From the NCBI GenBank assembly GCA_002483105.1, contig DLHG01000009.1:263598-327597 (forward strand): a DNA stretch of 64,000 bases, read 5' to 3'. The notes beneath the pieces are model-generated. The model had not been told where the DNA came from. It saw nothing but the letters and a program-made list of their open reading frames with translations, and made no database searches. Positions 1-9,937 of this stretch are shown in pieces; the stretch's first letter is position 1, and each line of letters opens with the position of its first letter. The translations under genes and the position numbers were made by a program. Origin of the DNA: Bacteroidetes bacterium UBA7674 (GTDB taxonomy: Bacteria > Bacteroidota > Bacteroidia > Chitinophagales > Chitinophagaceae).

Positions 1-1
1 C

Positions 2-1831
2 CTGAACCTGGTAAAAAAGCAAAAGATGCTGCGTGCTTCAGCCGGAGCAAGCATATTGGTTGACCATGGCTTTATGTACCTGCAAGGTTCGCCAACACAA
101 GGCCAAACGCTTGATGAAGTGAAAGCTTTGATATTAGGTGAAGTAGAGAACCTGAAGAAAGGCAACTTTGATAACGACCTGCAAGTCTCTATTGTGAACA
201 ACATGAAGAAGTACATGATGGAGCAAACAGAGAGCTATGGTGCAAGAGCCTCTATGCTGATGAGTGCTTTTACAGGTGAGGAAGACTGGAAGACAGACGT
301 GGAATATATAGACCGTATGTCTAAGTTTACCAAGCAAGATATCGTTGATTTTGCTAATAAATATTTCGGCAACAACTATGTAGCGGTATATAAACGTAAA
401 GGCGAAGACAAGAACAAGCTAAAAGTAGATAAGCCGGCTATTACTCCTGTAGAAACAAATGCTGGTAAGGAATCGCAGTTTGTTACAAGAATCAATGCGA
501 TGCCTGTTAGTCCTTTGAGCCCTGTATGGGTTGACTATGATAAGGACATGAAGAAAGGCAAATTGGGTGCTGCAGAGGTGCTGTATGTGAAGAACCCGAC
601 CAATGGCCTTTTCCGTATGACATATCGCTACAAGGTGGGAACACTGAACGATAAGAAGCTGGGTGTTGCAGCGCAATACCTGCAGTTCTTAGGCACAGAT
701 AAAATGGATGCAGAAGCGATATCTAAAGAGTTCTACAAACTTGCCTGCAGCTTTAACGTAAGAGCTACTGATGAGTACACCAATGTAACTATAGAAGGAC
801 TGCAAGAGAACTTTGATAAAGCAGTTGCTTTGTTTGAAGGATTGATAAAGAATTGCAAAGCTGATGAAGATGCTTTAAAATCTCTGAAAGGCCGCATGGC
901 CAAGTCCCGCTCTGACGCAAAGAATAATAAAGGTGCTATAATGCAAGGCATGGTGAACTATGCAAGGTATGGCGGACAAAATCCGTTCAACAATGTGCTG
1001 AGCAACGATGAAATGCAAAAACTTACAGGGAGCGAGCTTACTGATCTCCTTCATAACCTTGCAGGATTTGAGCACAGGGTATTGTATTACGGTCCGCAAG
1101 AGCTAAGCGACCTTACTGCCAGCCTGAGTAAAGTACATACTGTGCCGGCATCATTCAAGAAAGCGCCGGAAGCAAAAACTTTTGCCTACAGGAGCCAATC
1201 GGAAAAGGAAGTATTATTTGCCAACTACGATATGGTGCAAAGTGAAATACGCTGGGTAAGGAATATACCTGGTTACACACCATCTCAACAAGCAACGATA
1301 GATGTATTCAACAACTACTTCGGTGGTGGTATGGGTACAGTAGTATTCCAGACAATACGCGAAAGTAAAGCACTGGCTTACTCTACAAGTGCTTATGTTA
1401 TTACGCCGCAGAAGAAAGAAGACCCTTACTACATCTCAGCATATGTAGGTTGCCAGGCAGATAAATTCAACGAGTCTATAGCTGCTATGAATGAATTGCT
1501 GACAGACCTGCCTGCAATTGAGAAGAATGTGTTGACAGCCAAGGCGGGAATTAAAAAGGATATAGAAACAGAGCGTATTACAGAAGATGGTATCATCTAC
1601 AACTATCTTTCGGCAGAGATGAGAGGCTTTAATGCTGATCTCCGGAAAGACATTTATAGCAAGGCTGATAATATTGACTATGAGGCGTTGAAAGCGTATC
1701 ATGCGAACAATATGTCGGGCAAACCATACACCTATTGCATACTTGCCTCTGACAAGAAAGTAAGTGATGAAGAAATGAAGAAATATGGTGCTTTGAAGAA
1801 ATTGTCCCTGGAAGAAATATTTGGCTATTAA
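2..1831 (+). CDS. M16 family zinc protease-like protein, 5' partial
   Basis: The reading frame is open to the left edge, so the N-terminus lies outside the window. What remains is about 609 residues: the end of a first M16 unit, then a second M16 repeat (from about residue 175) with the usual alpha/beta layout. The second repeat has no HxxEH zinc motif; in tandem M16 proteins the active motif is normally in the first repeat, here off-window. Members are periplasmic or outer-membrane-associated peptidases, often in pairs. The gene ends in a strong hairpin. The family is clear from overall pattern; substrate unknown. The first in-window ATG (26) is internal. Confidence 0.82.
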   Translation: MNLVKKQKMLRASAGASILVDHGFMYLQGSPTQGQTLDEVKALILGEVENLKKGNFDNDLQVSIVNNMKKYMMEQTESYGARASMLMSAFTGEEDWKTDVEYIDRMSKFTKQDIVDFANKYFGNNYVAVYKRKGEDKNKLKVDKPAITPVETNAGKESQFVTRINAMPVSPLSPVWVDYDKDMKKGKLGAAEVLYVKNPTNGLFRMTYRYKVGTLNDKKLGVAAQYLQFLGTDKMDAEAISKEFYKLACSFNVRATDEYTNVTIEGLQENFDKAVALFEGLIKNCKADEDALKSLKGRMAKSRSDAKNNKGAIMQGMVNYARYGGQNPFNNVLSNDEMQKLTGSELTDLLHNLAGFEHRVLYYGPQELSDLTASLSKVHTVPASFKKAPEAKTFAYRSQSEKEVLFANYDMVQSEIRWVRNIPGYTPSQQATIDVFNNYFGGGMGTVVFQTIRESKALAYSTSAYVITPQKKEDPYYISAYVGCQADKFNESIAAMNELLTDLPAIEKNVLTAKAGIKKDIETERITEDGIIYNYLSAEMRGFNADLRKDIYSKADNIDYEALKAYHANNMSGKPYTYCILASDKKVSDEEMKKYGALKKLSLEEIFGY

Positions 1832-1844
1832 AAAACCGGTTTCG

Positions 1845-1884
1845 AAAAGGAATGGCTCGTGATCTGTCACGAGCCATTCCTTTT
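1845..1884 (+). terminator. Rho-independent terminator after the M16 gene
   Basis: An 18-bp perfect stem (1845-1862 with 1867-1884) with a 4-base loop TCTG runs into a T tract. It starts 14 bases after the stop codon. Confidence 0.92.
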
Positions 1885-2059
1885 TTATTAACTGCAAGTT
1901 ATAGATATGGACTCCAGGGAATAATTGAACCGAATTCCTATCCTTTAATGTGAATAAACTGTCTTTTTCAGATAGGAATAATATTAAAGAATACATTGTT
2001 AATATTTAACTTTATCCTTAAAATTTCCTACTTTACACATGTTATAAGACCTATAATAT

Positions 2060-5000
2060 ATGTCATCCATTTATCGCCATTTTTTGCTTGTGTTTTGTGT
2101 GCTCCTTTCTGTTAGCTCCAAAGCGCAGGTCAACGCTAACTTTAGCGCTAGTCCTACTGAAGGCTGCCCGCCATTGGTAGTGACCTTCACCAATACATCT
2201 ACCAATGCCACCTCTTACAGTTGGGACCTTGGAAACAGCACTATTACCAGCCAGACAAATCCGCAGACCAGTTATCTTAGTCCCGGTACTTATACAGTAA
2301 CACTAACCGCGTCCGGCCCTAATGGTAGTACTGATGTACAGACCATGACTATTACTGTTCATCCGTTACCAACGGTAAGTTTCACAGCAAGCCCCACTGC
2401 CGCTTGTCCGGGTAGCAGCATTCAGTTTACTAACACTACAAATCTGAATATACCAGGCACAGGAACCTATCTATGGGATTTTGGTGATGGAGGTGGCAGC
2501 ACAGCTCAAAGCCCTGCGCATACGTACTATACTTCCGGGTTTCATAACGTGAGCTTGTTTGCTACCAACGCACAAGGCTGCCAGTCGAGTGTGGTACAGA
2601 ATCAGTTTATAAATATATACACTCCTCCTGCAATTAATGTTTCAGCCCCCACGACGTTTTATTGCAGTGCACCTGCAACCGTGAACTTTGCTAATACTAC
2701 TACAGGTACATCACCAATCACTTTTGAATGGGACTTTGGCGATGGCCAGCAGGGTACAGGTACTACACCTTCGCATACATACGGAACTGTAGGTGTCTAT
2801 ACCGTTACCATAATAGCTACCGATGGGAATGGCTGTAAGGATACCGCAGTGCTAAACAACTACATAAATGTTACCAGCCTTACTGCCGGCTTTACCTCGC
2901 CTGACAGTGTTTGTATCTTTAATCCAATTGCATTTACCAATACCTCAAGTACCCACCAGTCGCGCACATGGTATTTTGGAGATGCGAGTTCATCTGTACA
3001 GCTGAACCCGATACATACTTACAATACCTCAGGTACCTTTAACGTAATGTTGGTAGTTGTGAACGGACCTTGTGCCGATACCATAGTACATCCTGTGGTT
3101 GTATTGCCACAACCAATTACGAACTTCACTATCAATCCCGGCATAGCTTGTCCGCCGCCATCAACATTGCAGTTGACATCAACCGCGCCTCCGGGTAGTA
3201 CCTATGCCTGGGATTTCGGTATAGGGAATTCAACCCTTGCAAACCCTACTGTAACATATACCACTACAGGTGTAAAAACCATAACACTGATAGCTACAAC
3301 TCCGTTTGGTTGTAAGGATACCATCATAAAGACTGATACGATCTATAATAGCATCTTCAGCATAGAGGCCACTCCGGACTCAGGTTGCGCACCTTTGGAA
3401 GTGGATTTTGACATCAGCCATTTTACAACAGTTCCATTTGGAACGCAGATGCCATATCCATCACCGGTTGTGACCTGGAATTGGAATTTTGGTGATGTCA
3501 GCCCTCCATCTAATGCACCGACACCAACTCATATATACACTAACCCCGGCATCTACTTCTGTACGCTTACCGTAACAACAGCTAACGGATGTACTTTTAC
3601 TGATACATTGGAAATACGAGCCGGTGTAGTGCCTGTAGCAGGATTTAATATGGCCCCCACGCATATTTGCTATAATGACAGTGTATATTTTACCAGCACA
3701 TCTTCGTCAAATACTACAGGTCTTTTGTGGATATTTGATGACGGAGGTATGCAAATAGGATTTGATACTGTTACTTACTATTATCAATTTCCGGGCACAT
3801 TTACCCCGATGCTAATAGCGTACAATAATGGTTGTCCTGATACATTCATATCGTCAATAGATGTAGTTGTGGATTCTCCAATGGCTGTTATTGATTATAC
3901 ATTTGCTTGTACCCCGAAAACGCAGATCAGTTTTGCCAATGATTCATGGGGAGATGATAGTCATTTGTGGATATTTGGTGACGGCCAAACCTCTACAGTA
4001 GACGATCCTGTGCATAATTATAGCGCATTGGGAAATTACCTGGTTCAACTTGCAACTTATAATGCCGCTTCCGGTTGTCGTGATACAGATGAAGTGGCTA
4101 TCAGTATCATAGACATCAACCCCACCTTTACAGCCAACGATACTGCCATATGTCCCGGAGAGACGGTTACGTTTACTTACAATGCGCCCGGAGTCAGCCC
4201 AGTATGGTTTGACTGGTACATCAACGGAGCGTACCAGGAAAGTGCATCTAGCATAGATGTGCCTTTTTATGTGCCGGGATATTATACAATCATGCTTGTA
4301 ACGACGGATGATAACGGTTGCCAGGACACGATAACGAAACAGAATAATATTCTTGTGGCGAAGCCCGTCGCAGATTACACGGTAACTCCACCGCAGGGGT
4401 GCGCGCCACTGTGGGCGACATTTACCGATAATAGTACCGACCAGCTAGGAACATTCTTTACAAACTGGGAATGGGATTTCGGTAATGGTACTGCGAATGT
4501 GACCACACCTAGCGTTAATAATTTTTATGCATCGGGTGGTAACTATACTATTTCGATGATAGTAACGGATAATGTAGGCTGTAAGGATACAGCTACCGGT
4601 GTGTATAGCGCATTCCAGCCATTAGTATCCTTTAATGCAAGCGCTACTCACCCTTGTGTGGGTGACTCTGTACAGTTCACCAACTTTAGTGTAGGTAATA
4701 CACTTACCTACAACTGGGACTTTGGAGATGGTGGAACGTCAACACTACTGAACCCTAAGCACGCCTATGCGGCAGGTACTTATACAGTAACGCTCATAGC
4801 AATTGACGCTAATGGTTGCAGCGATACTTTCGTTGCAGCGAACTACATAATTGCTGCGAGCCCATCTGCCTCATTTACTTTGGATTCGATAGCAGTCTGC
4901 CCACCATTAGTACCTAATATTGTGAATACCAGTACGGGTGCATTCTTCTACGATTGGGATTTGGGTAATGGTAACCAATCATTTGCCTTCAATCCAACGG

Positions 5001-6586
5001 TAACTTATGTAAGTTCCGGTGCTTACCAAATAGTATTGATAGCAAGCAATCAGTGGGGTTGTGAGGATACCGCCATTCATACCGCAACGGTATATGGATT
5101 CGGTGGTGCATTTAACTATACACCGCTCGAAGGTTGTGCTCCACATACAGTTATCTTTGAGGCTAACCTCTCAAATGTACCAAGCATTACATGGGATTTT
5201 AATGATGGTACCGTAGCTACAACATCTGCTACTGATACTATCAGCCACACTTACACTACTGCAGGATTCTATCTGCCGAAACTTATATTGAGTGATGGTA
5301 CCGGTTGCCAGACATCGAACCTGGGGCTTGACACGATAAAAGTTGATTCATTGATAATGGGCTTCTATGCTAATAGTCCTTGTATCAACAGCACCGCTAC
5401 TTTTGTGGATACCTCTAAAGGATTGTTTACTTCCACGAGTATCACGTCATGGTGGTGGCAGTTCCATGACGGACAAGTAAGTACTGCTCAGAATCCGACA
5501 TTCCCTTACGGGCCAACCGGTAATTACCCTGTTACACTGGTAGTAACCAGCTCTACAGGTTGTATTGATACATTAGTAGGTTCAGTAACGATACGTGACT
5601 TACCTAACATAATAGCCTGCCCTGATACCGTAGTGTGTCTTGGCGATCCTGCAACGCTTTATGCAAGTAATGGAGTCTCGTATGTGTGGACTCCTGATGA
5701 CGGAACACTAAGCTGCTCGGCGTGTCTTACACCACTAGCTACTACGCCTGTGCCTGCCACCTACTATGTAGAAGGTACTGACGTGTATGGCTGTAAAAAT
5801 ATAGACTCGGTAGAAGTAACACTGAAAACGAAAACAGAAAGTATAGCAAATGATACGGCACTATGTCTGCATGATACTGTAACATTATCTGTAACCGGTG
5901 CGCAGGTATGGAACTGGAGCCCGCCAGACGGACTGAGTAGTACTACCATTGGAAACCCTGAGGCATCGCCTGACAGCACCATTACTTATACTATTATCAC
6001 CAAGGAAGGTAGTTGTATCCCTGATACTGTTGAGTTGACAGTAATTGTGCACCCGCTGCCGCAAATCAGCCTGGGTTCTGATATACAAATTACGGGTGGT
6101 GGTAGCGCAGTATTACAGACCTATCATACGCTGGCGGATAAGTTTGCCTGGGTGCCGGCCAGCTCATTGAGTTGCGATAGCTGCGAAGCACCTACTGCTA
6201 CTCCAAAGAATACAACAGACTATGTAGTATATGCATTCACTGATTTTGGTTGTATTGATACTGCTGATATAACAGTGTTTGTAGTGTGCGATAATAGTCA
6301 ATTATTCCTGCCAACAGTATTTACACCAAATGGTGATGGACAGAATGATGTATTCTATCCCCGCGGAAAAGGTGTCAGCCTTGTGAAGTCTCTGAGGATG
6401 TATAACAGATGGGGAGAGATGGTATTTGAACGTAAGAACTTCCAACTGAATGATGAGTCATCTGCATGGGATGGCAGATTTAAAGGAGACGATCCACGTT
6501 CTGATGTATATGTGTATATAATGGATGCGGTATGTGATACCGGTGCCCCGATGACAATAAAAGGTGATGTAACTATAATTCGCTAA
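2060..6586 (+). CDS. Giant PKD-repeat secreted protein with type B T9SS sorting domain
   Basis: 1508 residues. An N-terminal signal peptide (about 1-22, ending SKAQ) is followed by about 14 PKD-type beta-sandwich repeats recognisable by W-D-F-G-D-G and a following H-x-Y, then Ig-like Cys-containing modules (about 1180-1410). The C-terminal ~90 residues carry the gliding-motility-type sorting signature (FLPTVFTPNGDGQND, then YNRWGE and WDG). Such proteins are exported by Sec, then across the outer membrane by the type IX system, and act as adhesins or surface filaments. The PorP/SprF gene follows after 4 bp, a common arrangement in which that protein anchors or assists the large partner. No enzymatic domain is visible. 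Confidence 0.93.
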   Translation: MSSIYRHFLLVFCVLLSVSSKAQVNANFSASPTEGCPPLVVTFTNTSTNATSYSWDLGNSTITSQTNPQTSYLSPGTYTVTLTASGPNGSTDVQTMTITVHPLPTVSFTASPTAACPGSSIQFTNTTNLNIPGTGTYLWDFGDGGGSTAQSPAHTYYTSGFHNVSLFATNAQGCQSSVVQNQFINIYTPPAINVSAPTTFYCSAPATVNFANTTTGTSPITFEWDFGDGQQGTGTTPSHTYGTVGVYTVTIIATDGNGCKDTAVLNNYINVTSLTAGFTSPDSVCIFNPIAFTNTSSTHQSRTWYFGDASSSVQLNPIHTYNTSGTFNVMLVVVNGPCADTIVHPVVVLPQPITNFTINPGIACPPPSTLQLTSTAPPGSTYAWDFGIGNSTLANPTVTYTTTGVKTITLIATTPFGCKDTIIKTDTIYNSIFSIEATPDSGCAPLEVDFDISHFTTVPFGTQMPYPSPVVTWNWNFGDVSPPSNAPTPTHIYTNPGIYFCTLTVTTANGCTFTDTLEIRAGVVPVAGFNMAPTHICYNDSVYFTSTSSSNTTGLLWIFDDGGMQIGFDTVTYYYQFPGTFTPMLIAYNNGCPDTFISSIDVVVDSPMAVIDYTFACTPKTQISFANDSWGDDSHLWIFGDGQTSTVDDPVHNYSALGNYLVQLATYNAASGCRDTDEVAISIIDINPTFTANDTAICPGETVTFTYNAPGVSPVWFDWYINGAYQESASSIDVPFYVPGYYTIMLVTTDDNGCQDTITKQNNILVAKPVADYTVTPPQGCAPLWATFTDNSTDQLGTFFTNWEWDFGNGTANVTTPSVNNFYASGGNYTISMIVTDNVGCKDTATGVYSAFQPLVSFNASATHPCVGDSVQFTNFSVGNTLTYNWDFGDGGTSTLLNPKHAYAAGTYTVTLIAIDANGCSDTFVAANYIIAASPSASFTLDSIAVCPPLVPNIVNTSTGAFFYDWDLGNGNQSFAFNPTVTYVSSGAYQIVLIASNQWGCEDTAIHTATVYGFGGAFNYTPLEGCAPHTVIFEANLSNVPSITWDFNDGTVATTSATDTISHTYTTAGFYLPKLILSDGTGCQTSNLGLDTIKVDSLIMGFYANSPCINSTATFVDTSKGLFTSTSITSWWWQFHDGQVSTAQNPTFPYGPTGNYPVTLVVTSSTGCIDTLVGSVTIRDLPNIIACPDTVVCLGDPATLYASNGVSYVWTPDDGTLSCSACLTPLATTPVPATYYVEGTDVYGCKNIDSVEVTLKTKTESIANDTALCLHDTVTLSVTGAQVWNWSPPDGLSSTTIGNPEASPDSTITYTIITKEGSCIPDTVELTVIVHPLPQISLGSDIQITGGGSAVLQTYHTLADKFAWVPASSLSCDSCEAPTATPKNTTDYVVYAFTDFGCIDTADITVFVVCDNSQLFLPTVFTPNGDGQNDVFYPRGKGVSLVKSLRMYNRWGEMVFERKNFQLNDESSAWDGRFKGDDPRSDVYVYIMDAVCDTGAPMTIKGDVTIIR

Positions 6587-6590
6587 AACC

Positions 6591-7637
6591 ATGAGGAGTA
6601 TGAAAATGAGATCAATGAAAAGCGGTTTGTTGTTAATGGCTTTGCTATCCCCTTGTATGGTGATGGCACAGGCGGATGTACACTTTTCGCAATTTTACGA
6701 AACAACTGTATTGCGTAATCCCGCATTAATAGGCGTGAGTGAACAAGACTATAAAATATCTGTTTTATACCGTAATCAATGGGCTACCATCGCTAATCCA
6801 TTCCAGACAGGGATGTTGACGGCAGAGGGTAGATTTCCGGTTAGTTTTGCTTCCAGCGATTTTGTGAGTGTGGGTTTGCTGGGTTATTACGATAAAGCAG
6901 GTAGTGTAGACAGGAAGATCACAGCTTTCTACCCTGCGGTGAATTACAGTAAATGCCTGAATACCAACACAAATACTTACCTCTCCATGGGCTTTACAGG
7001 TGGGTATCTTCAGAATAGTTTTGACCCCACAAAAGCTACCTACAATAATCAATACCAAAACGGATTTGAGCCTACTATACCGGGAGAAAATATCGCAATG
7101 GCTCGTGTAGGAACGTTTGACGTTGGTGCGGGATTGAATTTCAGTACCATAAGAGGGGCGAATAAAGACATATTGTATATGCTGGGTGTGTCTGCGTATC
7201 ACCTTACCCGGCCATCAAATTCATTCTATAAGGATCCCACAATGAACCTGGCGATGAGGTGGAATGCCAATGCAGGTTTCAGTAAACAGGCTACTGATCA
7301 AGTGGTGTACCAGGTACAGGTAAACTATGCACAACAAGGACAGTTCCGCGAGATAGTAGGTGGTGGTATGCTAGGTTGGAATATGATACAAAAAGGTGGC
7401 GCTGCTAATATTTTCACGGTTTATGGCGGGCTCTTCTATCGTCATAAAGATGCGGTGATACCTACTTTTAAGCTCCGCTATAAAGATCTGGCGTTCAGTA
7501 TGAGTTATGATGTAAACATCTCTAAACTGAAAGCCGCAACTAATATGCGTGGTGGGTATGAGATCATGCTGGTGAAGTCAGGTATGTTTCCTAATAATGA
7601 CGCAGCAGCAGGCAAGGTTATGTGCCCGCGTTTCTAA
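6591..7637 (+). CDS. PorP/SprF family type IX secretion outer-membrane protein
   Basis: 348 residues. Signal peptide ends MVMAQA; the mature start DVHFSQFYE and the early LRNPALIG are hallmarks of the PorP/SprF family, followed by an amphipathic strand pattern of a beta barrel and conserved F-x-V-Y-G-x-F-Y-R near the end. SprF in Flavobacterium is needed for surface delivery of SprB, and paralogues sit next to large type B sorting-domain proteins, as here (4 bp downstream). Three clustered Met codons (6591, 6603, 6612) leave the exact start open. Function as the partner of the upstream PKD protein is inferred. Confidence 0.92.
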   Translation: MRSMKMRSMKSGLLLMALLSPCMVMAQADVHFSQFYETTVLRNPALIGVSEQDYKISVLYRNQWATIANPFQTGMLTAEGRFPVSFASSDFVSVGLLGYYDKAGSVDRKITAFYPAVNYSKCLNTNTNTYLSMGFTGGYLQNSFDPTKATYNNQYQNGFEPTIPGENIAMARVGTFDVGAGLNFSTIRGANKDILYMLGVSAYHLTRPSNSFYKDPTMNLAMRWNANAGFSKQATDQVVYQVQVNYAQQGQFREIVGGGMLGWNMIQKGGAANIFTVYGGLFYRHKDAVIPTFKLRYKDLAFSMSYDVNISKLKAATNMRGGYEIMLVKSGMFPNNDAAAGKVMCPRF

Positions 7638-7668
7638 AATTGTTTTTTTGATTTGGTTATCGATAATT

Positions 7669-7690
7669 AAGGCAGCTATTTAGCTGCCTT
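7669..7690. terminator. Bidirectional terminator between convergent genes
   Basis: Inverted repeat AAGGCAGCT/AGCTGCCTT with a 4-base loop, with T-rich sequence on both flanks, between the convergent PorP/SprF and CarboxypepD_reg genes. Confidence 0.85.
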
Positions 7691-9456
7691 TACTTTTTGA
7701 GGTTAGATTGTTCTGCCACGTTGAATATTTTCATGTTATCAAAGCCTAACTGTTGCCGGCAATGGTCATTCCATTTTTTCAGGGCTTCTATATTTTGCCC
7801 GGTATTTACTTCATTTAGATATTCTTTGGTCGTTTCCTTTACATTCTTCATTGATTCTTTATAAACGGATTCCATTTCCGCAGGTGTTAGGTTTCGGGCC
7901 GAAAGCTTTTCTTCCAATTTTCGTCTTTCTATTTCGTAGAGATCAAAGTAGATATTCATGAAACACTTTGCAATGGAGTCGATTGGCTCCGGAACATAAG
8001 TGTTCATTGCATCAAATTCGGTAGCAGAGAAATGATCGTAGCTATTCCCGTTCTTGTTGATGTCTAAGTATATCTGGGCGGACAACGTATATGGCATCAG
8101 CGAGAATGGATTGCCGTTCCTGCCGGGGCGGACAATATTCCTGGAGTAGTTAATGCGAGTGCTATCAGTCCAGGCATAGTTGTTTGTTTCGTAGAAGCCT
8201 TTTCTAGAAGAGTCGCTGAGGCGGTGGTTGGTAAAATTGATGAGTTCACCGTATTGTTCCAGGAACTCAAGAGTATTCTTTTGTTCCTGTGTATGCAACA
8301 GGCCATTGTTGTTTGCCCAAAAGGCATGGTTGTAAGGGATGAGTGATATTTTTCTGAAGTCAGTATATTCCGGGTCGTATTGATAGTAAGGAAGGATGAA
8401 CGGACTGCCATCATAGTCGTAGAAGTAGATAATGCCCGTGGTTTTTATTTCCTTAGCCGGGAGGTCATGAAATTTATGGCCGATGCTATCGGAGCGCCGG
8501 ATCGGCTTATGCAAAACTGTATAGCCAAAGTTGACATGATTGAGCCGTGCAGAGCCATTATCTCCTTCGTAAGTATGCGTTATGTGAAGCGATACACCTT
8601 TAAGTGTGTCTTCTCCAAAGGGAAGAAAGGGGTGAACTACTGCATTGTCGCAAATCAATTCTATTTTCTGGATGATGCTGGTCTTTTTGTCTATCCAGAG
8701 ACTGCCCTTGAAATAAGCACGGGGATATTTTTTTGGTGTAAAAGCTATGTGGTAGCTGTATTCATCTTCTCCTATTGTCTTTAACGAATAGTATTTTTTC
8801 ATAGCCCTTTTGCCCTGCTGCAATGGTAGCGTGGGCAGGTATTCATTTTCCTGAACGAGATCTAGATATTGTATGGCTTTGGATGTATTAAAGCTGATGA
8901 AGTACCTGTTGTCAAACTCTGCCAGCCCTGCACGTCCGTTTTTTAAGGCGAGGTTCTGGATAGCTGAACCTTTAACAGTGGCATTATAATAACACTCCAA
9001 CATCTCTACGGGCTGGTCATTTGCCTTGCTGGTGAGCTGAAAGTATGCCTTAGAAATGTGCTTTTTCGACTTCAGGAGTTTATTGCGGCATTTCACCATC
9101 ATATCATAAAGGCGTTCGTCCCCGGAATAGACAGTTACCTCGTCGAGGGATTTGGATATTTGTTTGAGCGTTACATTCCCATTGTTGACCAGGGAGCCCG
9201 CTTCTATTTCCTTTCTTTCGTAGCCCAGGTAATAGAAAATAAGGATGTCACTGCTTTTATCAACGCTGATAGAGAATACGCCATCCTCATTGGCAAGGCT
9301 GCCTTTGCTCGTGCCTTTTATTGCTACTGAACAAAATGACAACGGGCTATGGTCTTCCACATCTTTAATGCTACCTTTTATGACAAGCTGAGCATTACAG
9401 ACAGAAGAAGCCAGTAGAAGTATGAACGTGATGTATAACGTGTATAGTTTTCTCAA
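7690..9456 (-). CDS. CarboxypepD_reg-like domain surface protein
   Basis: 588 residues. Signal peptide (about 1-22, ASSVCNAQ), then a carboxypeptidase-regulatory-like beta-sandwich (about 25-105) with the family pattern G-S-x-x-D-x-x-x-x-x-P-L, GTSKGSLANEDG and YLGY. The remainder (about 110-588) is a long region without a motif I can name, resembling the large C-terminal parts of Bacteroidota proteins annotated only by this N-terminal domain; it ends in charged helices (about 505-560). There is no TonB-dependent barrel. It is divergent from blaI, so the operator-like repeats between them could affect both genes. Role unknown; probably envelope-associated. Confidence 0.8.
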   Translation of the reverse strand: MRKLYTLYITFILLLASSVCNAQLVIKGSIKDVEDHSPLSFCSVAIKGTSKGSLANEDGVFSISVDKSSDILIFYYLGYERKEIEAGSLVNNGNVTLKQISKSLDEVTVYSGDERLYDMMVKCRNKLLKSKKHISKAYFQLTSKANDQPVEMLECYYNATVKGSAIQNLALKNGRAGLAEFDNRYFISFNTSKAIQYLDLVQENEYLPTLPLQQGKRAMKKYYSLKTIGEDEYSYHIAFTPKKYPRAYFKGSLWIDKKTSIIQKIELICDNAVVHPFLPFGEDTLKGVSLHITHTYEGDNGSARLNHVNFGYTVLHKPIRRSDSIGHKFHDLPAKEIKTTGIIYFYDYDGSPFILPYYQYDPEYTDFRKISLIPYNHAFWANNNGLLHTQEQKNTLEFLEQYGELINFTNHRLSDSSRKGFYETNNYAWTDSTRINYSRNIVRPGRNGNPFSLMPYTLSAQIYLDINKNGNSYDHFSATEFDAMNTYVPEPIDSIAKCFMNIYFDLYEIERRKLEEKLSARNLTPAEMESVYKESMKNVKETTKEYLNEVNTGQNIEALKKWNDHCRQQLGFDNMKIFNVAEQSNLKK

Positions 9457-9529
9457 TACGGTAAAAGTATGGTTATATATAAGACGTACAAATACCCCTT
9501 TCCGGAAAAATATTTCTGGGAATGTTTTT

Positions 9530-9572
9530 AAACTAAAAAAATAGTTTTACATTTGAACTAAATAGTTAGTTT
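9530..9572 (+). promoter_or_regulatory. Probable BlaI operator: AAACTA/TAGTTT inverted repeats
   Basis: Two adjacent dyads precede the BlaI start codon: AAACTA-N6-TAGTTT at 9530-9547 and AACTA-AA-TAGTT at 9556-9567, the latter followed by another AGTTT. BlaI/MecI proteins bind dyads in their own promoter and are released when the M56 partner is activated. Assignment of these repeats as the operator is an inference from position and symmetry. Confidence 0.7.
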
Positions 9573-9576
9573 AAGG

Positions 9577-9933
9577 ATGAAGACGCTGACAAAAGCTGAG
9601 GAACAGGTAATGAAAGTGCTGTGGAAAATGGAGCAGGGTCTGCTAATGGAGATTGTAGAAGCTATGCCTGAACCACAGCCGCATAAGAATACAGTGGCGA
9701 CAATACTGAAGATACTTGTAGAGAAGGAATTTGTGAAGATTGAAAACCTGGGGCGTATACACCGTTATCACCCTGCTGTAAGTAAAGAGGAATATTCTAA
9801 AAACGCGCTTACCGGAATGGTAAAAGGATACTTTGACGGTTCTTTCAGCAGTGTGGTGTCATTCATGGTAGATGAGAACAAGCTTTCGGTGAAAGACCTG
9901 GAGTTATTACTCAAACAATTGAAGAAAAAATAG
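9577..9933 (+). CDS. BlaI/MecI/CopY family transcriptional repressor
   Basis: 118 residues, normal length for the family. The start KTLTKAEEQVMKVLWKM, the winged-helix segment with KNTVATILKILVEKEFVK (about 37-54), and the C-terminal dimerisation helices ending KDLELLLKQLKKK are typical. Such repressors are inactivated by proteolysis triggered by a membrane M56 protease, whose gene follows after 4 bp. No beta-lactamase is adjacent, so the regulated function is more likely cell-wall-related. The start lies just downstream of a double dyad that probably mediates autoregulation. Confidence 0.95.
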   Translation: MKTLTKAEEQVMKVLWKMEQGLLMEIVEAMPEPQPHKNTVATILKILVEKEFVKIENLGRIHRYHPAVSKEEYSKNALTGMVKGYFDGSFSSVVSFMVDENKLSVKDLELLLKQLKKK

Positions 9934-9937
9934 GCCT

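Noticed and set aside
1436..1996. Long minus-strand frame opposite the M16 gene
   Set aside because: Antisense shadow of a clear coding region, crossing its terminator, with no recognisable domain.
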